Positions 19,308 through 29,694 of a stretch of DNA of 44,465 nt are shown in pieces. Location of the stretch: contig NZ_CAJWCF010000029.1 of NCBI RefSeq assembly GCF_913020055.1, positions 1-44,465 of the forward strand. The letters are read 5' to 3'. Under the pieces are notes generated by a model. The model was given only the letters and a program-made list of their open reading frames with translations. It did not search any database and had not been told where the DNA came from. Numbering within the stretch: the stretch's first letter is position 1; each line of letters begins with the position of its first letter. Origin of the DNA: an uncultured Paraglaciecola sp. (GTDB taxonomy: Bacteria; Pseudomonadota; Gammaproteobacteria; Enterobacterales; Alteromonadaceae). A program made the position numbers and the translations under genes.

Positions 19308-19464
19308 TTTTGCTTATTTCACAACTATGTTTAAGGGGTAGAAAGTTCGTGCGGCTACCCTTTTATGGATTAACCAGACCTCGTCGAAAATTTCGAGGCG
19401 ACGATTATCTCAGTTTTACAGTGAATTTTGCAAGCTTTGTAAGGTTTATGCGCCAGTAATAATA

Positions 19465-19501
19465 AAAAAACAGCATAATCAAGTGATTAGGCTGCTTTTT
19501 T
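19465..19501. terminator. Bidirectional terminator after the pil operon
   Basis: A long imperfect hairpin (AAAAAACAGCATAATCA, 2-nt loop, TGATTAGGCTGCTTTTTT) lies 33 nt downstream of the pilQ stop. The A-run on the plus strand gives a T-run for minus-strand transcripts. Confidence 0.85.
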
Positions 19502-19533
19502 GCATCGAATTAAGGCGGCTGAACCACCAAATT

Positions 19534-21300
19534 TTAGTTGGTTCTCAATTCATCGGTTAAAATTTTAGGTGTAACAAAGATTAGTAGCTCGCGTTTCTCT
19601 ATTACTTCTGATGAATTTTTGAATAAGTAACCGACAAAAGGTAAATCTCCTAGAAGAGGTACTTTTCGCACATCGTTTGAAGAACTCTGTTGAAAAATTC
19701 CGCCTAGTACTATGGTCTCGCCATTTTCTACTAATACCTGGGTACTGATTTCTTGAGTATCAATTGCCACTGCATCGCCGGTTGACGTTGAAACAGTATC
19801 CCCTCGGGTATCTTGGGTCACAACCAAATCCATGATGATCCGATTATCTGGGGTGATATGTGGTGTTACTTTCAAACTTAATACTGCTTTTTTGAACTCA
19901 ACCGAAGTGGCGCCACTTGATGTTGCTTCAACATAAGGTATTTCTGTCCCTTGCTCAATGTAGGCTTCATGTTGGTTAGCTACGGTAATACGTGGACTGG
20001 CGATTACTTCACCTTTGTTTTCAGACTCAAGGGCTGATAATTCCAAATCGATGATAGTGCCATCTAGTAGTCGAGCGATTTGTATGCCAATACGCCCAGC
20101 AGGATTACTCACTGGTAACGCTACATTTAATCTGTCTGTAATCGAAGGAACAACACCACTTGCAATGGAATCAGCACCCGCCAATGAACCTGATATTGCA
20201 CCATTATTCATGGTATCGCTTAATCCCCATTGCACACCTAATGATTCGCTTGCGTTGTCTCTTACGGTAACCATGCGAGATTCAATCAGCACCTGTTTAA
20301 TTGGAATATCTAAGGCATCGACTAGAGATTTAGCTTCATCGATTGATGTTTGTGTATCTCGAAGTAAAAGTGTGTTGGTTCTTTCATCAACAGCTACGCT
20401 GCCCCTAGGGGTTAAAATACTGTTTTCAGTCCCTTTTAGAATAGCTGCGATATCTTGCGCTTTTGCATAATTGATTTGCACATTAGTTGAAACTAGTGGG
20501 GCTAGTTCAGCTACCTGTTGTTTAGATTGCAGTTGCTGAGTTTCGCGGGCTGTCAATTCTTCAGTAGGTGCAATAAGTAAGATATTTCCTTCAAGTCTTT
20601 TGTCCAAGCCTTTGATTTTTAAAATCATATCTAATGCTTGATCCCAAGGAACACCAGATAGACTAATAGTCACATTGCCAGTTACGGTATCTGTAGTCAC
20701 TAAATTGAAATCATTAACTTGAGCAATAATTTGCAATACTTGGCGAACCGGGACGTCTTGGAAATCAAGCGAAATAGGCTCTCCAGAAAAATTGCTTTGT
20801 TGGTCATCTACTGGCGCATCTTTTAGGCGTTTTTCAATTTCTATGCTCAAACTGTTAGAGCTTTTTTGATGACGAAAACTAATTTTTCCCTGAGTTGAAA
20901 ATTCTACTCTGGTTTGTTCTTCATCTTGAAAAGTCTCGATACTATTGACTGGAGTGGCAAAATCTACCACATGAAGTGTAAACAGTTGTTCATCTGCTAG
21001 TTTTGTTTTGGGTAAAACTAAACTTAAAGTTTTGCCTCTTTCACTCAACTGCAACTGAAAATTTTCATTACTAAACATCATTAACACTTTAGCTCCACCA
21101 CTGGGCAAGCGTGAAAACTGCACGTCTTGCAGTTCAGAGAGAAACATGTTGTTAATCTGAGGTTCGGGATCGACTAATACCGGAGATGCTTCTTGGCTAA
21201 ATGATTTAAATGCAAATAAGCTTACCGCTGCTGCAATTAACCAATACCAGGTCGGATTAGTTCGATTAAGTTTTTTGTTAAAAATAAAACGCTCAGACAT
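19534..21300 (-). CDS. pilQ: Type IV pilus secretin PilQ
   Basis: Forms the outer-membrane pore for the pilus. 588 residues: an N-terminal hydrophobic signal (WYWLIAAAVSLFAFKSFS), an AMIN-type region (about 45-160), a secretin/TonB short N-terminal domain (ISLDFQDVPVRQVLQIIAQ), an N1 domain (VQINYAKAQDIAAILKG) and the C-terminal secretin domain (VIASPRITVANQHEAYIEQG, ETIVLGGIFQ, VPLLGDLPFVGYLFK). Only one AMIN domain is apparent, shorter than in some PilQ proteins. It overlaps pilP by 8 nt and ends the pilMNOPQ operon. Confidence 0.95.
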   Translation of the reverse strand: MSERFIFNKKLNRTNPTWYWLIAAAVSLFAFKSFSQEASPVLVDPEPQINNMFLSELQDVQFSRLPSGGAKVLMMFSNENFQLQLSERGKTLSLVLPKTKLADEQLFTLHVVDFATPVNSIETFQDEEQTRVEFSTQGKISFRHQKSSNSLSIEIEKRLKDAPVDDQQSNFSGEPISLDFQDVPVRQVLQIIAQVNDFNLVTTDTVTGNVTISLSGVPWDQALDMILKIKGLDKRLEGNILLIAPTEELTARETQQLQSKQQVAELAPLVSTNVQINYAKAQDIAAILKGTENSILTPRGSVAVDERTNTLLLRDTQTSIDEAKSLVDALDIPIKQVLIESRMVTVRDNASESLGVQWGLSDTMNNGAISGSLAGADSIASGVVPSITDRLNVALPVSNPAGRIGIQIARLLDGTIIDLELSALESENKGEVIASPRITVANQHEAYIEQGTEIPYVEATSSGATSVEFKKAVLSLKVTPHITPDNRIIMDLVVTQDTRGDTVSTSTGDAVAIDTQEISTQVLVENGETIVLGGIFQQSSSNDVRKVPLLGDLPFVGYLFKNSSEVIEKRELLIFVTPKILTDELRTN

Positions 21301-21832
21301 TATTTTCTCCTGCCTTCGAAATCATGGTGAGTGTGGCTTGTTTTTTCTGCCAGCAGCCAGCGCCATCGGGCAGCATTTCAGTAAAAGAAACTGTGCCATT
21401 TTGAATAGAATCGATTTTCCCAAAAAACAATCCGAGGTAATCGCCAATTGTAGCTTTATATAAACTACCGGTATTAGACTGAATTAGTGCCCATTTTTTG
21501 CCATTAGATTGAAATACGCCAGTAATAGATAACGCATCGATACCAAATTTTTCCAAAGGTTGTTTGCTCCGATTAAAGTCTGGTTGAGCACAATTTGGTT
21601 GTGCCGCGACTTTTATTTCAACTCCCGCGCCTGTATTTCTAGGACGTTGAAATGGGCTGCGTAGTGTGTCGGCAGAATAGATAAAAGTAGGTTTGCTTTC
21701 AAACTCAGGGTAGGGCTCTATATTGACAGTCGTAGTCTGTTTTACTTCTGCGATAAACACTTGTAAATCGTCGACCTTAGCTTCACAACCACTTAGCAGT
21801 GCTGCAGCAAACACAATCTTAAGATGTTTCAT
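21293..21832 (-). CDS. pilP: Type IV pilus lipoprotein PilP
   Basis: Inner-membrane lipoprotein of 179 residues that links PilNO to the PilQ secretin. The lipobox ALLSGCEA places the lipidated cysteine at residue 16. The C-terminal beta domain contains LEKFGIDALSITGVFQ, WALIQSNTGSLYKATIGDYLG and NGTVSFTEMLPDGAGCW, which are family hallmarks. It overlaps pilO by 4 nt and pilQ by 8 nt. Confidence 0.93.
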   Translation of the reverse strand: MKHLKIVFAAALLSGCEAKVDDLQVFIAEVKQTTTVNIEPYPEFESKPTFIYSADTLRSPFQRPRNTGAGVEIKVAAQPNCAQPDFNRSKQPLEKFGIDALSITGVFQSNGKKWALIQSNTGSLYKATIGDYLGLFFGKIDSIQNGTVSFTEMLPDGAGCWQKKQATLTMISKAGENNV

Positions 21833-22446
21833 TGTGTTTTCCCCGCTGTCGCATCGTCTTGTTCATTTGATGTTCTATACGTTTTGGCTTGTACTTTAAG
21901 CTTCAGAGTATTGGCTTCTTGGGTGACTTCAAAATCATGCACTGTGACAATTCGCGGCAATCCAGCTATTTCTGAAGCGAATTGCCCGAAGTTGTGATAT
22001 CCACCATACACTTCCATTTCAATAGGCAGCTCTGAATAAAATTCTTTTGGAATATCTCTTTGCCAATTTAACAATCTAAACGTTAGCCCAGCTGACGTGC
22101 CCACTAATGTAATGTCATCCAATAACCCTGGCGTTTCATTACTAGTAGGTAGCGACTTTAACATAGATGAAAAGTCACTTTTCAATCTGCCCAATTGTTC
22201 TTCATAAGCTTCCAAGTTAACCGCAATACGGTATTTACCTTGGTAAGTTTGTTTTAGCGTTATTTCATTACTTTGCGCCGTGGCTAGAATCGGTAATTTG
22301 TCTTTTACAATAAAATAGTATCCACCAACCAAACCAATTATCACTACAAATAACGCAACTAAAGACTTAACTTCAAAGGGCCAAGTGGCCACTTGTTCAA
22401 AATCTAAATCATTGATCTCTTTTAACTTATTAAAATCAAATTTCAT
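21829..22446 (-). CDS. pilO: Type IV pilus assembly protein PilO
   Basis: A 205-residue inner-membrane protein of the alignment subcomplex. It has a cytoplasmic N-terminus, one membrane helix (VKSLVALFVVIIGLVGGYYF), a coiled coil (LKQTYQGKYR to LKSDFSSMLKSLP) and a periplasmic ferredoxin-like domain (GGYHNFGQFASEIAGLPRIV). It overlaps both neighbours by 4 nt, indicating translational coupling. Confidence 0.93.
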   Translation of the reverse strand: MKFDFNKLKEINDLDFEQVATWPFEVKSLVALFVVIIGLVGGYYFIVKDKLPILATAQSNEITLKQTYQGKYRIAVNLEAYEEQLGRLKSDFSSMLKSLPTSNETPGLLDDITLVGTSAGLTFRLLNWQRDIPKEFYSELPIEMEVYGGYHNFGQFASEIAGLPRIVTVHDFEVTQEANTLKLKVQAKTYRTSNEQDDATAGKTQ

Positions 22447-23027
22447 TTGCTTGGCTCCTCGTTAATGACGGAGAAATCCGGTGCAACACTAGGGTTAATA
22501 GTAAACGTGAGCTTAAAATCACTGACCGCTTCTAAAGCAGAGGTATCAGCCTTTATTGAAGATAATTCGCCGCTACTAAAAACAGTTGATTCTTCTAACT
22601 GACGCATGAAATCGGCCAACCTGTTGTTTGATTCGCTGACGCCTAATATTTCAATTAGATTGCCCTGACGAGAAAAGCTTCGAAAAGACAAACCATGTGG
22701 TACCAATCTTACTAACTCATCCAACACTATTGGCACCGCATTTCTGCTCGACTCGAGTTGTTCAATCAATGCCATTTTTTGTTCAATTGTTTCTTTGTCT
22801 TTTTTGATATTTTTAATTTGTTCTATTTGTTGATCTAACAAGGCAGTTTGTTGTGCGATAAAATTGTTTCGAAAATTTTGATTCTCGGTCATCTTATCCA
22901 ATATATATCCCGCACCAAACATTAAGCCGATTGCACTTAATCCGAGCACTACTAGTAAAGTAAGGTAATTTTTTTTATGTTCTGCTCTGCGACTTTCGCG
23001 CCAAGGCAGTAAATTTATATGTGCCAT
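22443..23027 (-). CDS. pilN: Type IV pilus assembly protein PilN
   Basis: A 194-residue inner-membrane protein. The conserved cytoplasmic INLLPWRESRR motif, which binds PilM, is at residues 4-14, followed by one membrane helix, a coiled coil and a periplasmic domain (VPHGLSFRSFSRQGNLIEILG). It overlaps pilM by 13 nt and pilO by 4 nt. Confidence 0.94.
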   Translation of the reverse strand: MAHINLLPWRESRRAEHKKNYLTLLVVLGLSAIGLMFGAGYILDKMTENQNFRNNFIAQQTALLDQQIEQIKNIKKDKETIEQKMALIEQLESSRNAVPIVLDELVRLVPHGLSFRSFSRQGNLIEILGVSESNNRLADFMRQLEESTVFSSGELSSIKADTSALEAVSDFKLTFTINPSVAPDFSVINEEPSK

Positions 23028-24079
23028 GGTTGAAAACTCCTACTTGCCAAACCCGCAGCGATAATAAGTTGTCCAGAGACTTGTTCTAAATCAGCTTGAT
23101 TTACAGTGTCTGCGATCACCATGTCGGCAAATGGGTTGAAACAAATGACTTCAATACCTAAATCCGCAGTTAAGTCTTCAGGTAAGGATGTTAGATACCC
23201 ACCGCCTCCGCATATTAATAAAGAGGTAGGGCGAGTTTCACCAGAAGTACTGATATAAACCTGTAATGCTTTATTAATATTTTGCTGGAGATTAGCCAAA
23301 AACATAGGGTAAGCGTCTTGTTTCCATGTTTCTGGTAAGGTGCCATCTGTTAATTGTTGTTCAATTTGAGAGCGTTCTTGACTATAAAGCATGGTCAAAT
23401 CTTGAATCAATGCGTCCATGCCAAAGTTGTGATCTTTGGTATAAATAACCTTTCCATCTTTTACTGCACACATTTGTAAATGACTGGCGCCAATATTGAT
23501 GCAACAAACGGTTTCCTCAGCTTCACTTGGATAGAAAGATGCGACAGCTTCTCCTAATGCATAACTTTCAACATCAACAATTTTGGCTTCGTAACCTACT
23601 TCACCTAATAATGTGATCCTGCGATCGACTAATTCTTTATGCACCGCACTTAATAAAACTTCTACCTTATTGTTAGCGGTTTGGCTGTCTCTTATCTCTT
23701 CGAAATCAATGTAAACTTCATTCAATGGATATGGAATCAAACTATCAGCTTCTAATTCAATCTGGCTTTCAAGTTCGTGGTCGGTTTGTCCTGGTTCCAT
23801 ATAGACTATTTTATTTAGCACTGTCGAACCTGATACCGCTATAGCAACTAACTTATTTTTACTTTTCAATGCAAGTTTTACTTTTTTGAGTGCGTGGCTT
23901 ACCGCTTCGAAATCTTTAATTTCACGCTCTGCAAAAGCATTGCCCAGAATCGGCTCGCAGGCATAGGCTTGCAAGTTGTATTGTTCACCTGATTTTTCCA
24001 GTACCACGGCTTTAATAAACCGTGTACCTATATCAAGGCCAACCATTTTTTGTGCTTTAGAGCCAAATAAGTTTTTCAA
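23015..24079 (-). CDS. pilM: Type IV pilus actin-like ATPase PilM
   Basis: A cytoplasmic actin/FtsA-fold protein of 354 residues that binds the PilN N-terminus. Motifs: MVGLDIGTRFIKAVVLE (phosphate 1), DFEEIRDSQTANN near the PilN groove, CCINIGASHLQMCAVKDG (phosphate 2) and LLICGGGGYLTSL (adenosine). It is the first gene of the pil operon and is divergent from the PBP1A gene, a conserved arrangement. Confidence 0.95.
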   Translation of the reverse strand: MKNLFGSKAQKMVGLDIGTRFIKAVVLEKSGEQYNLQAYACEPILGNAFAEREIKDFEAVSHALKKVKLALKSKNKLVAIAVSGSTVLNKIVYMEPGQTDHELESQIELEADSLIPYPLNEVYIDFEEIRDSQTANNKVEVLLSAVHKELVDRRITLLGEVGYEAKIVDVESYALGEAVASFYPSEAEETVCCINIGASHLQMCAVKDGKVIYTKDHNFGMDALIQDLTMLYSQERSQIEQQLTDGTLPETWKQDAYPMFLANLQQNINKALQVYISTSGETRPTSLLICGGGGYLTSLPEDLTADLGIEVICFNPFADMVIADTVNQADLEQVSGQLIIAAGLASRSFQPWHI

Positions 24080-24217
24080 TTGTTAGACATCCGATTGAAT
24101 GAGAATAAATCCACGCCATCATTATTACGTAATTTTTTGTGTTTTATGGTTCTAATAACTGTACATAGGTATAAAATGTAGATCATTTATTAGAAGTTGC
24201 CTTGGTATTATCTATCC

Positions 24218-26851
24218 GTGAAGTTACTTAAACCCGCATTAATAACCATTTCTGTCGCATTTGTTATTGGTATCGCCGTCCTATTAGGTACCTATTTTTA
24301 TATCAAATCTGACTTACCTAGCGTCGACGTGCTTAAAGATGTTCGATTACAAACACCTATGCGAATATTTACGCAAGATGGCAGACTCATCTCCCAATAT
24401 GGGGTGAAGCGCCGTATTCCACTTACTCTTGAGCAAATTCCTGAACAATTAAAACAAGCCGTTATCGCTACCGAAGACAGTCGCTTCTACGATCATCCAG
24501 GTATAGATCCTATCGGCATGATGCGCGCATTAGTTAATTTAGTCGTCACCGGTGAAAAAGGGCAAGGCGGAAGTACCCTTACTATGCAAATGGCGAGAGA
24601 CTTTTTTCTTACTCGAGAAAAAAAATACATCCGTAAAATACGAGAAATCATCCTAGCTTGGCATATGGAGCAACTATTGAGCAAACAAGAAATACTAGAG
24701 TTGTATTTAAATAAAGTTGCACTCGGCCATCGAGCCTTTGGTTTTGGCGCCGCCGCACAGGTTTATTATGGTAAAGCACTGAATGAACTGACATTAGCGC
24801 AAATTGCCACTATTGCAGGATTACCTCAAGCACCTTCAGCCCTTAACCCTATTAGTCAGCCAGAGCGCTCATTGGGCAGAAGACGTATTGTTTTGTTACG
24901 TATGTTGGACGAAGAATATATTAACCAAGAGCAGTTTGAACAGGCCGTTGCTGAACCTGTAACCGCTAAAAAATACGGCGCGGAAATAGACTTAGATGCA
25001 CCTTACCTAGCAGACATTATTTATAGCGAAATGATCGAACTGTATGGCAAAGACGAAGCTGAAACTGGCGGTTATCAAATTTATGCTACCGCTACATCTG
25101 ACTTGCAAGCTGCGGCACAAAAGGCAGTACGTCGAAATCTACATGATTACGATGAGCGCCATGGTTATCACGGGCCAGTTGCACAACTTTGGTCAGTAGG
25201 TGTTACTGATGACCAAAAGGAGACGCTTTCACAGCCTGAACAATCTGAGTTAAATAGCGTCTCCCCGTGGCCTGAAGAAAAAATGTTAACTTACCTGCAA
25301 GGTGTACAAACCTTTGAATCGATGCACCCCGCTATTGTTGTTAAAGTGAATGAGAAAGACATCATCATTTTCAACCAACAAGGAAAATACAGCATTGTTG
25401 ATTGGGATGGCTTAGATTGGGCAAGACCTTATATTAATGATGCTAAACAAGGGCCTGATCCCAAAACTGCTAGCGACATAGTGCAAGCAGGGGCGCTGAT
25501 TTTAATTCGGCAAAGGGAAGACGACTTACATTGGCAAATTACCCAATATCCCCAAGCGAGTGGGGCGTTTGTGGCGTTAGATCCTAAAAATGGTGCGGCA
25601 CAAGCTGTAGTCGGTGGGTATAGTTTTTATCAAAGCCAGTTTAACCGAGCCACGCAAGCCAAAAGGCAAGTCGGTTCAAACATTAAACCTTTTATATACT
25701 CTGCGGCACTAGAAAATGGCTACACATTAGCCAGTGTAATAAACGATGCACCAATAACTCAATGGCAATCTGGCTCAGGCAACGCTTGGCGACCAGAAAA
25801 TTCGCCTGCAGAGTATGACGGGCCTATTCGTATGCGAGTGGCTCTAAGCAAATCGAAAAATGTGGTGTCTGTGCGCCTGTTAAGGGCAGTAGGACTAGAA
25901 AACGTCGCAGAACATCTTACCCGTTTTGGCTTTGATAAAGATGATATCCCTTTAGATGAAACCCTATCTTTGGGTTCTGGCTCGCACACACCACTTGAAG
26001 TGGCGACCGCCATGGCAGTCATTGCCAATGGAGGATTTTTAATTCAACCTCATTTTATTCAACGTATCGAAAACGAAATGGGTGACATATTGTGGAAAGC
26101 CAATCCAGTACAAGCGTGCGATCCTTGTGTTACCGATGTACAAGAAAATCAAGTTGAAGTTGACCCTGAGGATATTGAGGCCTTGTTAGCTGCTGAGTTT
26201 GATTTAGCCCAGCAGGTTGAAACACCTGTTAAAAATATTCTCTCTGCGCCCAGAGTCATCAGTGCCGAAAATGCATTTTTAGTAGCAGAAATGATGCGTT
26301 CAGCAGTGCAAATTAATGGCACTTGGGATAATCGTGGTACTGGTTGGCGCGCGGCTTTATTGATGAACCGTCGTAGTGACATCGCTGGTAAAACGGGTAC
26401 CACCAATGATGTACGTGATACTTGGTTTAGTGGATTTACACCAGACTTGGTGGCCACAGCATGGGTTGGCTTTGATGATAACAATCGTCGTTTAGGGCGC
26501 ACTACGCGCAATCAAAATTTAGTTAATAAAAATCCGGAAAAATTTAATTACATTGGTAATGCGTTACTTGGCAGTGAATCGGGTGCCCATGCCGCGCAAC
26601 CTACTTGGATAAGGTTTATGCAATATGCGCTAGCTGATAAACCTGAACATTTATTACCTATGCCAACCAATCTACTTACGATGCGTATAGATAGGGGCAC
26701 AGGTAAACTTACTAATAGAACAGATAACACATCTATGTTTGAATACTTTACTCAGGGAACTGAGCCACAAACGTTTGTTGCTGATGCGCAAATTATTGAG
26801 GCTGCAGACCAAGGCGAGCAAAGCCAAAAACAAATTGAAGATATATTTTAG
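24218..26851 (+). CDS. mrcA: Penicillin-binding protein 1A (bifunctional transglycosylase/transpeptidase)
   Basis: Polymerises and cross-links peptidoglycan in the periplasm. 877 residues from the GTG at 24218, whose product (MKLLKPALITIS) aligns with E. coli PBP1A; a TTG at 24197 would add seven residues, and neither start has a strong ribosome-binding site. One N-terminal membrane anchor is followed by the GT51 domain with catalytic Glu86 (ATEDSRFYDHPG), GGSTLTMQMARDFF and LYLNKVALGHRAFGFGAAA. An inserted OB-like region precedes the transpeptidase domain with SxxK at Ser487 (GSNIKP), SKN and KTGTTNDVRDTWF near residue 725. It is divergent from pilM. Confidence 0.96.
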   Translation: MKLLKPALITISVAFVIGIAVLLGTYFYIKSDLPSVDVLKDVRLQTPMRIFTQDGRLISQYGVKRRIPLTLEQIPEQLKQAVIATEDSRFYDHPGIDPIGMMRALVNLVVTGEKGQGGSTLTMQMARDFFLTREKKYIRKIREIILAWHMEQLLSKQEILELYLNKVALGHRAFGFGAAAQVYYGKALNELTLAQIATIAGLPQAPSALNPISQPERSLGRRRIVLLRMLDEEYINQEQFEQAVAEPVTAKKYGAEIDLDAPYLADIIYSEMIELYGKDEAETGGYQIYATATSDLQAAAQKAVRRNLHDYDERHGYHGPVAQLWSVGVTDDQKETLSQPEQSELNSVSPWPEEKMLTYLQGVQTFESMHPAIVVKVNEKDIIIFNQQGKYSIVDWDGLDWARPYINDAKQGPDPKTASDIVQAGALILIRQREDDLHWQITQYPQASGAFVALDPKNGAAQAVVGGYSFYQSQFNRATQAKRQVGSNIKPFIYSAALENGYTLASVINDAPITQWQSGSGNAWRPENSPAEYDGPIRMRVALSKSKNVVSVRLLRAVGLENVAEHLTRFGFDKDDIPLDETLSLGSGSHTPLEVATAMAVIANGGFLIQPHFIQRIENEMGDILWKANPVQACDPCVTDVQENQVEVDPEDIEALLAAEFDLAQQVETPVKNILSAPRVISAENAFLVAEMMRSAVQINGTWDNRGTGWRAALLMNRRSDIAGKTGTTNDVRDTWFSGFTPDLVATAWVGFDDNNRRLGRTTRNQNLVNKNPEKFNYIGNALLGSESGAHAAQPTWIRFMQYALADKPEHLLPMPTNLLTMRIDRGTGKLTNRTDNTSMFEYFTQGTEPQTFVADAQIIEAADQGEQSQKQIEDIF

Positions 26852-26863
26852 AAAATTATTCCT

Positions 26864-26886
26864 TCACTGAACAAATTTGTCAGTGA
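26864..26886. repeat. Hairpin between PBP1A and malic enzyme genes
   Basis: TCACTGA, 9-nt loop, TCAGTGA directly after the PBP1A stop. The loop itself is palindromic (CAAATTTG). There is no T-run, so it may be an inefficient terminator or an mRNA-stabilising element. Confidence 0.4.
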
Positions 26887-26925
26887 TAAATGCAATAACA
26901 CACGAATTAATAGGACAATACGTTA

Positions 26926-28620
26926 ATGTCAAATTTTGCAACCAAGAGTGCGCTGTATATCCCCCATTCTGGTCCCTCTTTATTAGAAACCCCTTTGCTA
27001 AATAAAGGTAGTGCGTTTAGTTCTGATGAACGTATAACGTTCAATTTAACTGGCCTTATCCCGCCGCGCTACGAAACGATTAAAGAGCAGGTAGACCGAG
27101 CTTACATGCAGTATTCAAGTTTTGTTGAGCCAATAAATAAACATATCTATCTGCGCGCGATCCAAGATAACAACGAAACTTTGTATTATCGATTAGTTAA
27201 AGAACATATCGACGAGATGATGCCGATTATTTATACCCCAACAGTAGGGGATGCCTGCGAGCAATTTTCAGATATTTATCGCAGCTCTCGTGGTTTGTTT
27301 ATCTCTTATTCTGAGCGTCATCAAATGGATGATATTTTACGCAACGCCACTAAGCGTAAAGTAAAAGTCATAGTAGTCACCGATGGTGAGCGTATTTTAG
27401 GTTTGGGTGACCAAGGCATTGGTGGCATGGGCATTCCTATTGGTAAGTTATCTTTATATACAGCTTGTGGTGGCATTAGCCCCGCTTATACCTTGCCTGT
27501 CATGTTAGATGTAGGCACCAACAACGAAAAATTGTTGGCCGATCCTATGTATATGGGCGCGCGCCACAAACGAATTGGCCAGGCAGAGTACGACGAGTTT
27601 GTCGATATGTTTATTCAGGCTGTTTATCGTCGCTGGCCCGAAGTTATGCTGCAGTTTGAAGATTTTGCACAACCTAATGCTATGCCTTTGCTCGAACGTT
27701 ACAGAGACAAAATTTGCTGTTTCAATGATGACATACAAGGTACAGCCGCAGTGGCCGTGGGTACAATATTAGCAGCCTGTAAAAGTAAAAATACCAAATT
27801 GTCAGAACAAAAAGTGGCCTTTGTCGGTGCGGGTTCTGCCGGTTGTGGTATCGCCGAGCAAATTATTCAACAAATGTGCAGAGAAGGTATTTCAGATGCC
27901 CAAGCGCGCAGCCAAGTATTTATGGTTGACCGCTTTGGACTACTTACCGAAGGCATGCAAAGTCTACGTGATTTCCAACAGCGCCTTGTTCAATCAACCG
28001 ATGCAATTAACGAATGGTCTTTTAGCAGCGAATTCCCATCATTACTTGATGTGATTAATTGCGCCAAACCCGATATTTTAATTGGCGTGTCAGGGCAGGC
28101 TGGTTTGTTTACCGAGCAAGTGATTCGCAACATGAAAAAACATTGTGAATTGCCGATTATTTTCCCGTTGAGCAATCCATCTCGCCAAGTCGAGGCTACT
28201 CCGCAACAAGTCATTGAATGGACTGAAGGCAAGGTGATTATTGCTACAGGCAGCCCCTTTAAACCTGTAGAGTACCAAGGCAAAACTTACCCCATTGCGC
28301 AGTGTAATAACAGTTACATCTTCCCTGGTATGGGCTTAGGCGTGATCGTTTCCAAAGCCAGTTTGATCAGCGACGAAATGTTAATGGCAACCAGTGCCGC
28401 ATTGGCCGAAGCCTCTCCTCTTGCTGCAACCGGTAAAGGTGAATTATTGCCAGCATTAGGTGAAATAGCCCAGCTGAGCAAAAAAATTGCTTTTGATGTG
28501 GCGAAAATTGCCATGCAACAAAATTTGGCCTTAGAAGTGTCTGATGAGATATTAAAAGAACGAATAGAGCGAAACTTTTGGATGCCAGAGTACCGTCCCT
28601 ACAAGCGAGTGAGTATTTAG
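26926..28620 (+). CDS. maeA: NAD-dependent malic enzyme (oxaloacetate-decarboxylating)
   Basis: Oxidatively decarboxylates malate to pyruvate with NAD+. 564 residues, matching the E. coli SfcA/MaeA type. Motifs: [37 protein letters not shown], the metal/substrate region [15 protein letters not shown] with [12 protein letters not shown], and the dinucleotide-binding [28 protein letters not shown] and [14 protein letters not shown] ([13 protein letters not shown]) segments follow. NAD rather than NADP use is inferred from family membership. It is a single gene 74 nt downstream of the PBP1A gene. Confidence 0.95.
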   Translation: MSNFATKSALYIPHSGPSLLETPLLNKGSAFSSDERITFNLTGLIPPRYETIKEQVDRAYMQYSSFVEPINKHIYLRAIQDNNETLYYRLVKEHIDEMMPIIYTPTVGDACEQFSDIYRSSRGLFISYSERHQMDDILRNATKRKVKVIVVTDGERILGLGDQGIGGMGIPIGKLSLYTACGGISPAYTLPVMLDVGTNNEKLLADPMYMGARHKRIGQAEYDEFVDMFIQAVYRRWPEVMLQFEDFAQPNAMPLLERYRDKICCFNDDIQGTAAVAVGTILAACKSKNTKLSEQKVAFVGAGSAGCGIAEQIIQQMCREGISDAQARSQVFMVDRFGLLTEGMQSLRDFQQRLVQSTDAINEWSFSSEFPSLLDVINCAKPDILIGVSGQAGLFTEQVIRNMKKHCELPIIFPLSNPSRQVEATPQQVIEWTEGKVIIATGSPFKPVEYQGKTYPIAQCNNSYIFPGMGLGVIVSKASLISDEMLMATSAALAEASPLAATGKGELLPALGEIAQLSKKIAFDVAKIAMQQNLALEVSDEILKERIERNFWMPEYRPYKRVSI

Positions 28621-28643
28621 TCCATTCATAATGCAGTGAATTT

Positions 28644-28686
28644 AAAAAAGGCCAAGGGTGATTTTGGAGTCCATTCCCCCTTGGCC
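28644..28686 (-). terminator. Terminator for the diguanylate cyclase gene
   Basis: GGCCAAGGG (28650-28658) pairs with CCCTTGGCC (28678-28686) across a 19-nt loop; an A6 run on its left gives a T-run for minus-strand transcription. It lies 15 nt past the stop of the minus-strand gene and may also slow plus-strand read-through from the malic enzyme gene. Confidence 0.8.
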
Positions 28687-28701
28687 GTTAAACGTCAACT
28701 G

Positions 28702-29694
28702 TTACAAACTGAGATTAATTCTGTCTCTTCCTTCTGCTTTAGCGCGATATAAAGCGGTATCTGCGGAGCAAATAAGTGCCTCTGGCGTGCGAAATTGACC
28801 GTTGTGTTCGCATGAAATACCTTGGCTAACACTCACTCTGAGGGTCGAGGGTAAACCCAACTCACTAAAATTGATGATGTTGATCTGCTGCTGAATGCGT
28901 TTGGCCACCAACTCTGCATCCGCTGCACGGCTACGGGGCAGAATAACTGCAAACTCTTCACCACCATAACGGGCGGCTAAACTATCGTTGGAAGGTAAAC
29001 AGTCATCTATAACGGTAGCGATTTTTTGCAAACACTTGTCGCCGTTAACATGGCCAAACTGATCGTTGAAGTGTTTGAAATAATCCACATCAATTAAGAT
29101 CAAACTAATAGGTTGATCGTTCACAATGCTGTCATTCCAGCTTTTGTTCAGGGTTTTTTCAAGGTTAAAACGATTAGCCAAACCTGTTAAATGGTCGGTG
29201 CTAGCTTGCCTGCGTAGCTCGCTATATTCGGCCTTATGTTCTGTTAAGTTATGTAATACACCAACAAACATCGGATTGCCTTCAGTCAATGATTCGGGCA
29301 AGCAAGAAATTGATAAGTCAGCTTCTAACCAAGTGCTGTCTGCACGGGTCAATAAGACTTCTTTGGGGCCATGACTTAATGGCTGCTTTTTGTTGTCCTT
29401 CCAGTTTAGGAATATGTACTCATACTGTTCACGATGACGGTCGTGTAAAAAGTTAAACCATCGCTGTCCAACAATCGCGTCTTGGGAATTGCCAAAAAAT
29501 TTTGCGGCCATTGGATTGATAACTTCAATCACACCATCCGAATTAACTACAAATATGCCTTCCGCAATGGAATGTATCATATTGATAAAAGCACCCATTT
29601 TTTCGTTAGACAGAGAAATAGAAAATTTTTCAATTACTGAACAAGAGTCCAGATTGTGGCTGTTAGTTTGTGTTTGATTGTTAGCTGGAGTCAT
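28702..29694 (-). CDS. PAS-GGDEF diguanylate cyclase
   Basis: Predicted to make cyclic di-GMP from two GTP. 330 residues, cytoplasmic with no membrane segment: a PAS domain at about 33-155 (MIHSIAEGIFVVNSDGVIEVINP) and a GGDEF domain at about 160-328. The active-site motif is GGEEF at 244-248, an active variant, preceded by DVDYFKHFNDQFGH. The product-inhibition I-site RxxD, expected five residues before the motif, reads PSND, so feedback inhibition is probably absent. The PAS ligand is unknown. It is monocistronic with its own terminator. Confidence 0.93.
   Translation of the reverse strand: MTPANNQTQTNSHNLDSCSVIEKFSISLSNEKMGAFINMIHSIAEGIFVVNSDGVIEVINPMAAKFFGNSQDAIVGQRWFNFLHDRHREQYEYIFLNWKDNKKQPLSHGPKEVLLTRADSTWLEADLSISCLPESLTEGNPMFVGVLHNLTEHKAEYSELRRQASTDHLTGLANRFNLEKTLNKSWNDSIVNDQPISLILIDVDYFKHFNDQFGHVNGDKCLQKIATVIDDCLPSNDSLAARYGGEEFAVILPRSRAADAELVAKRIQQQINIINFSELGLPSTLRVSVSQGISCEHNGQFRTPEALICSADTALYRAKAEGRDRINLSL

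Noticed and set aside
24197..24217. TTG start for PBP1A seven codons upstream
   Set aside because: The GTG at 24218 gives an N-terminus aligned with E. coli PBP1A; neither has a strong ribosome-binding site, so this is a preference and not proof.
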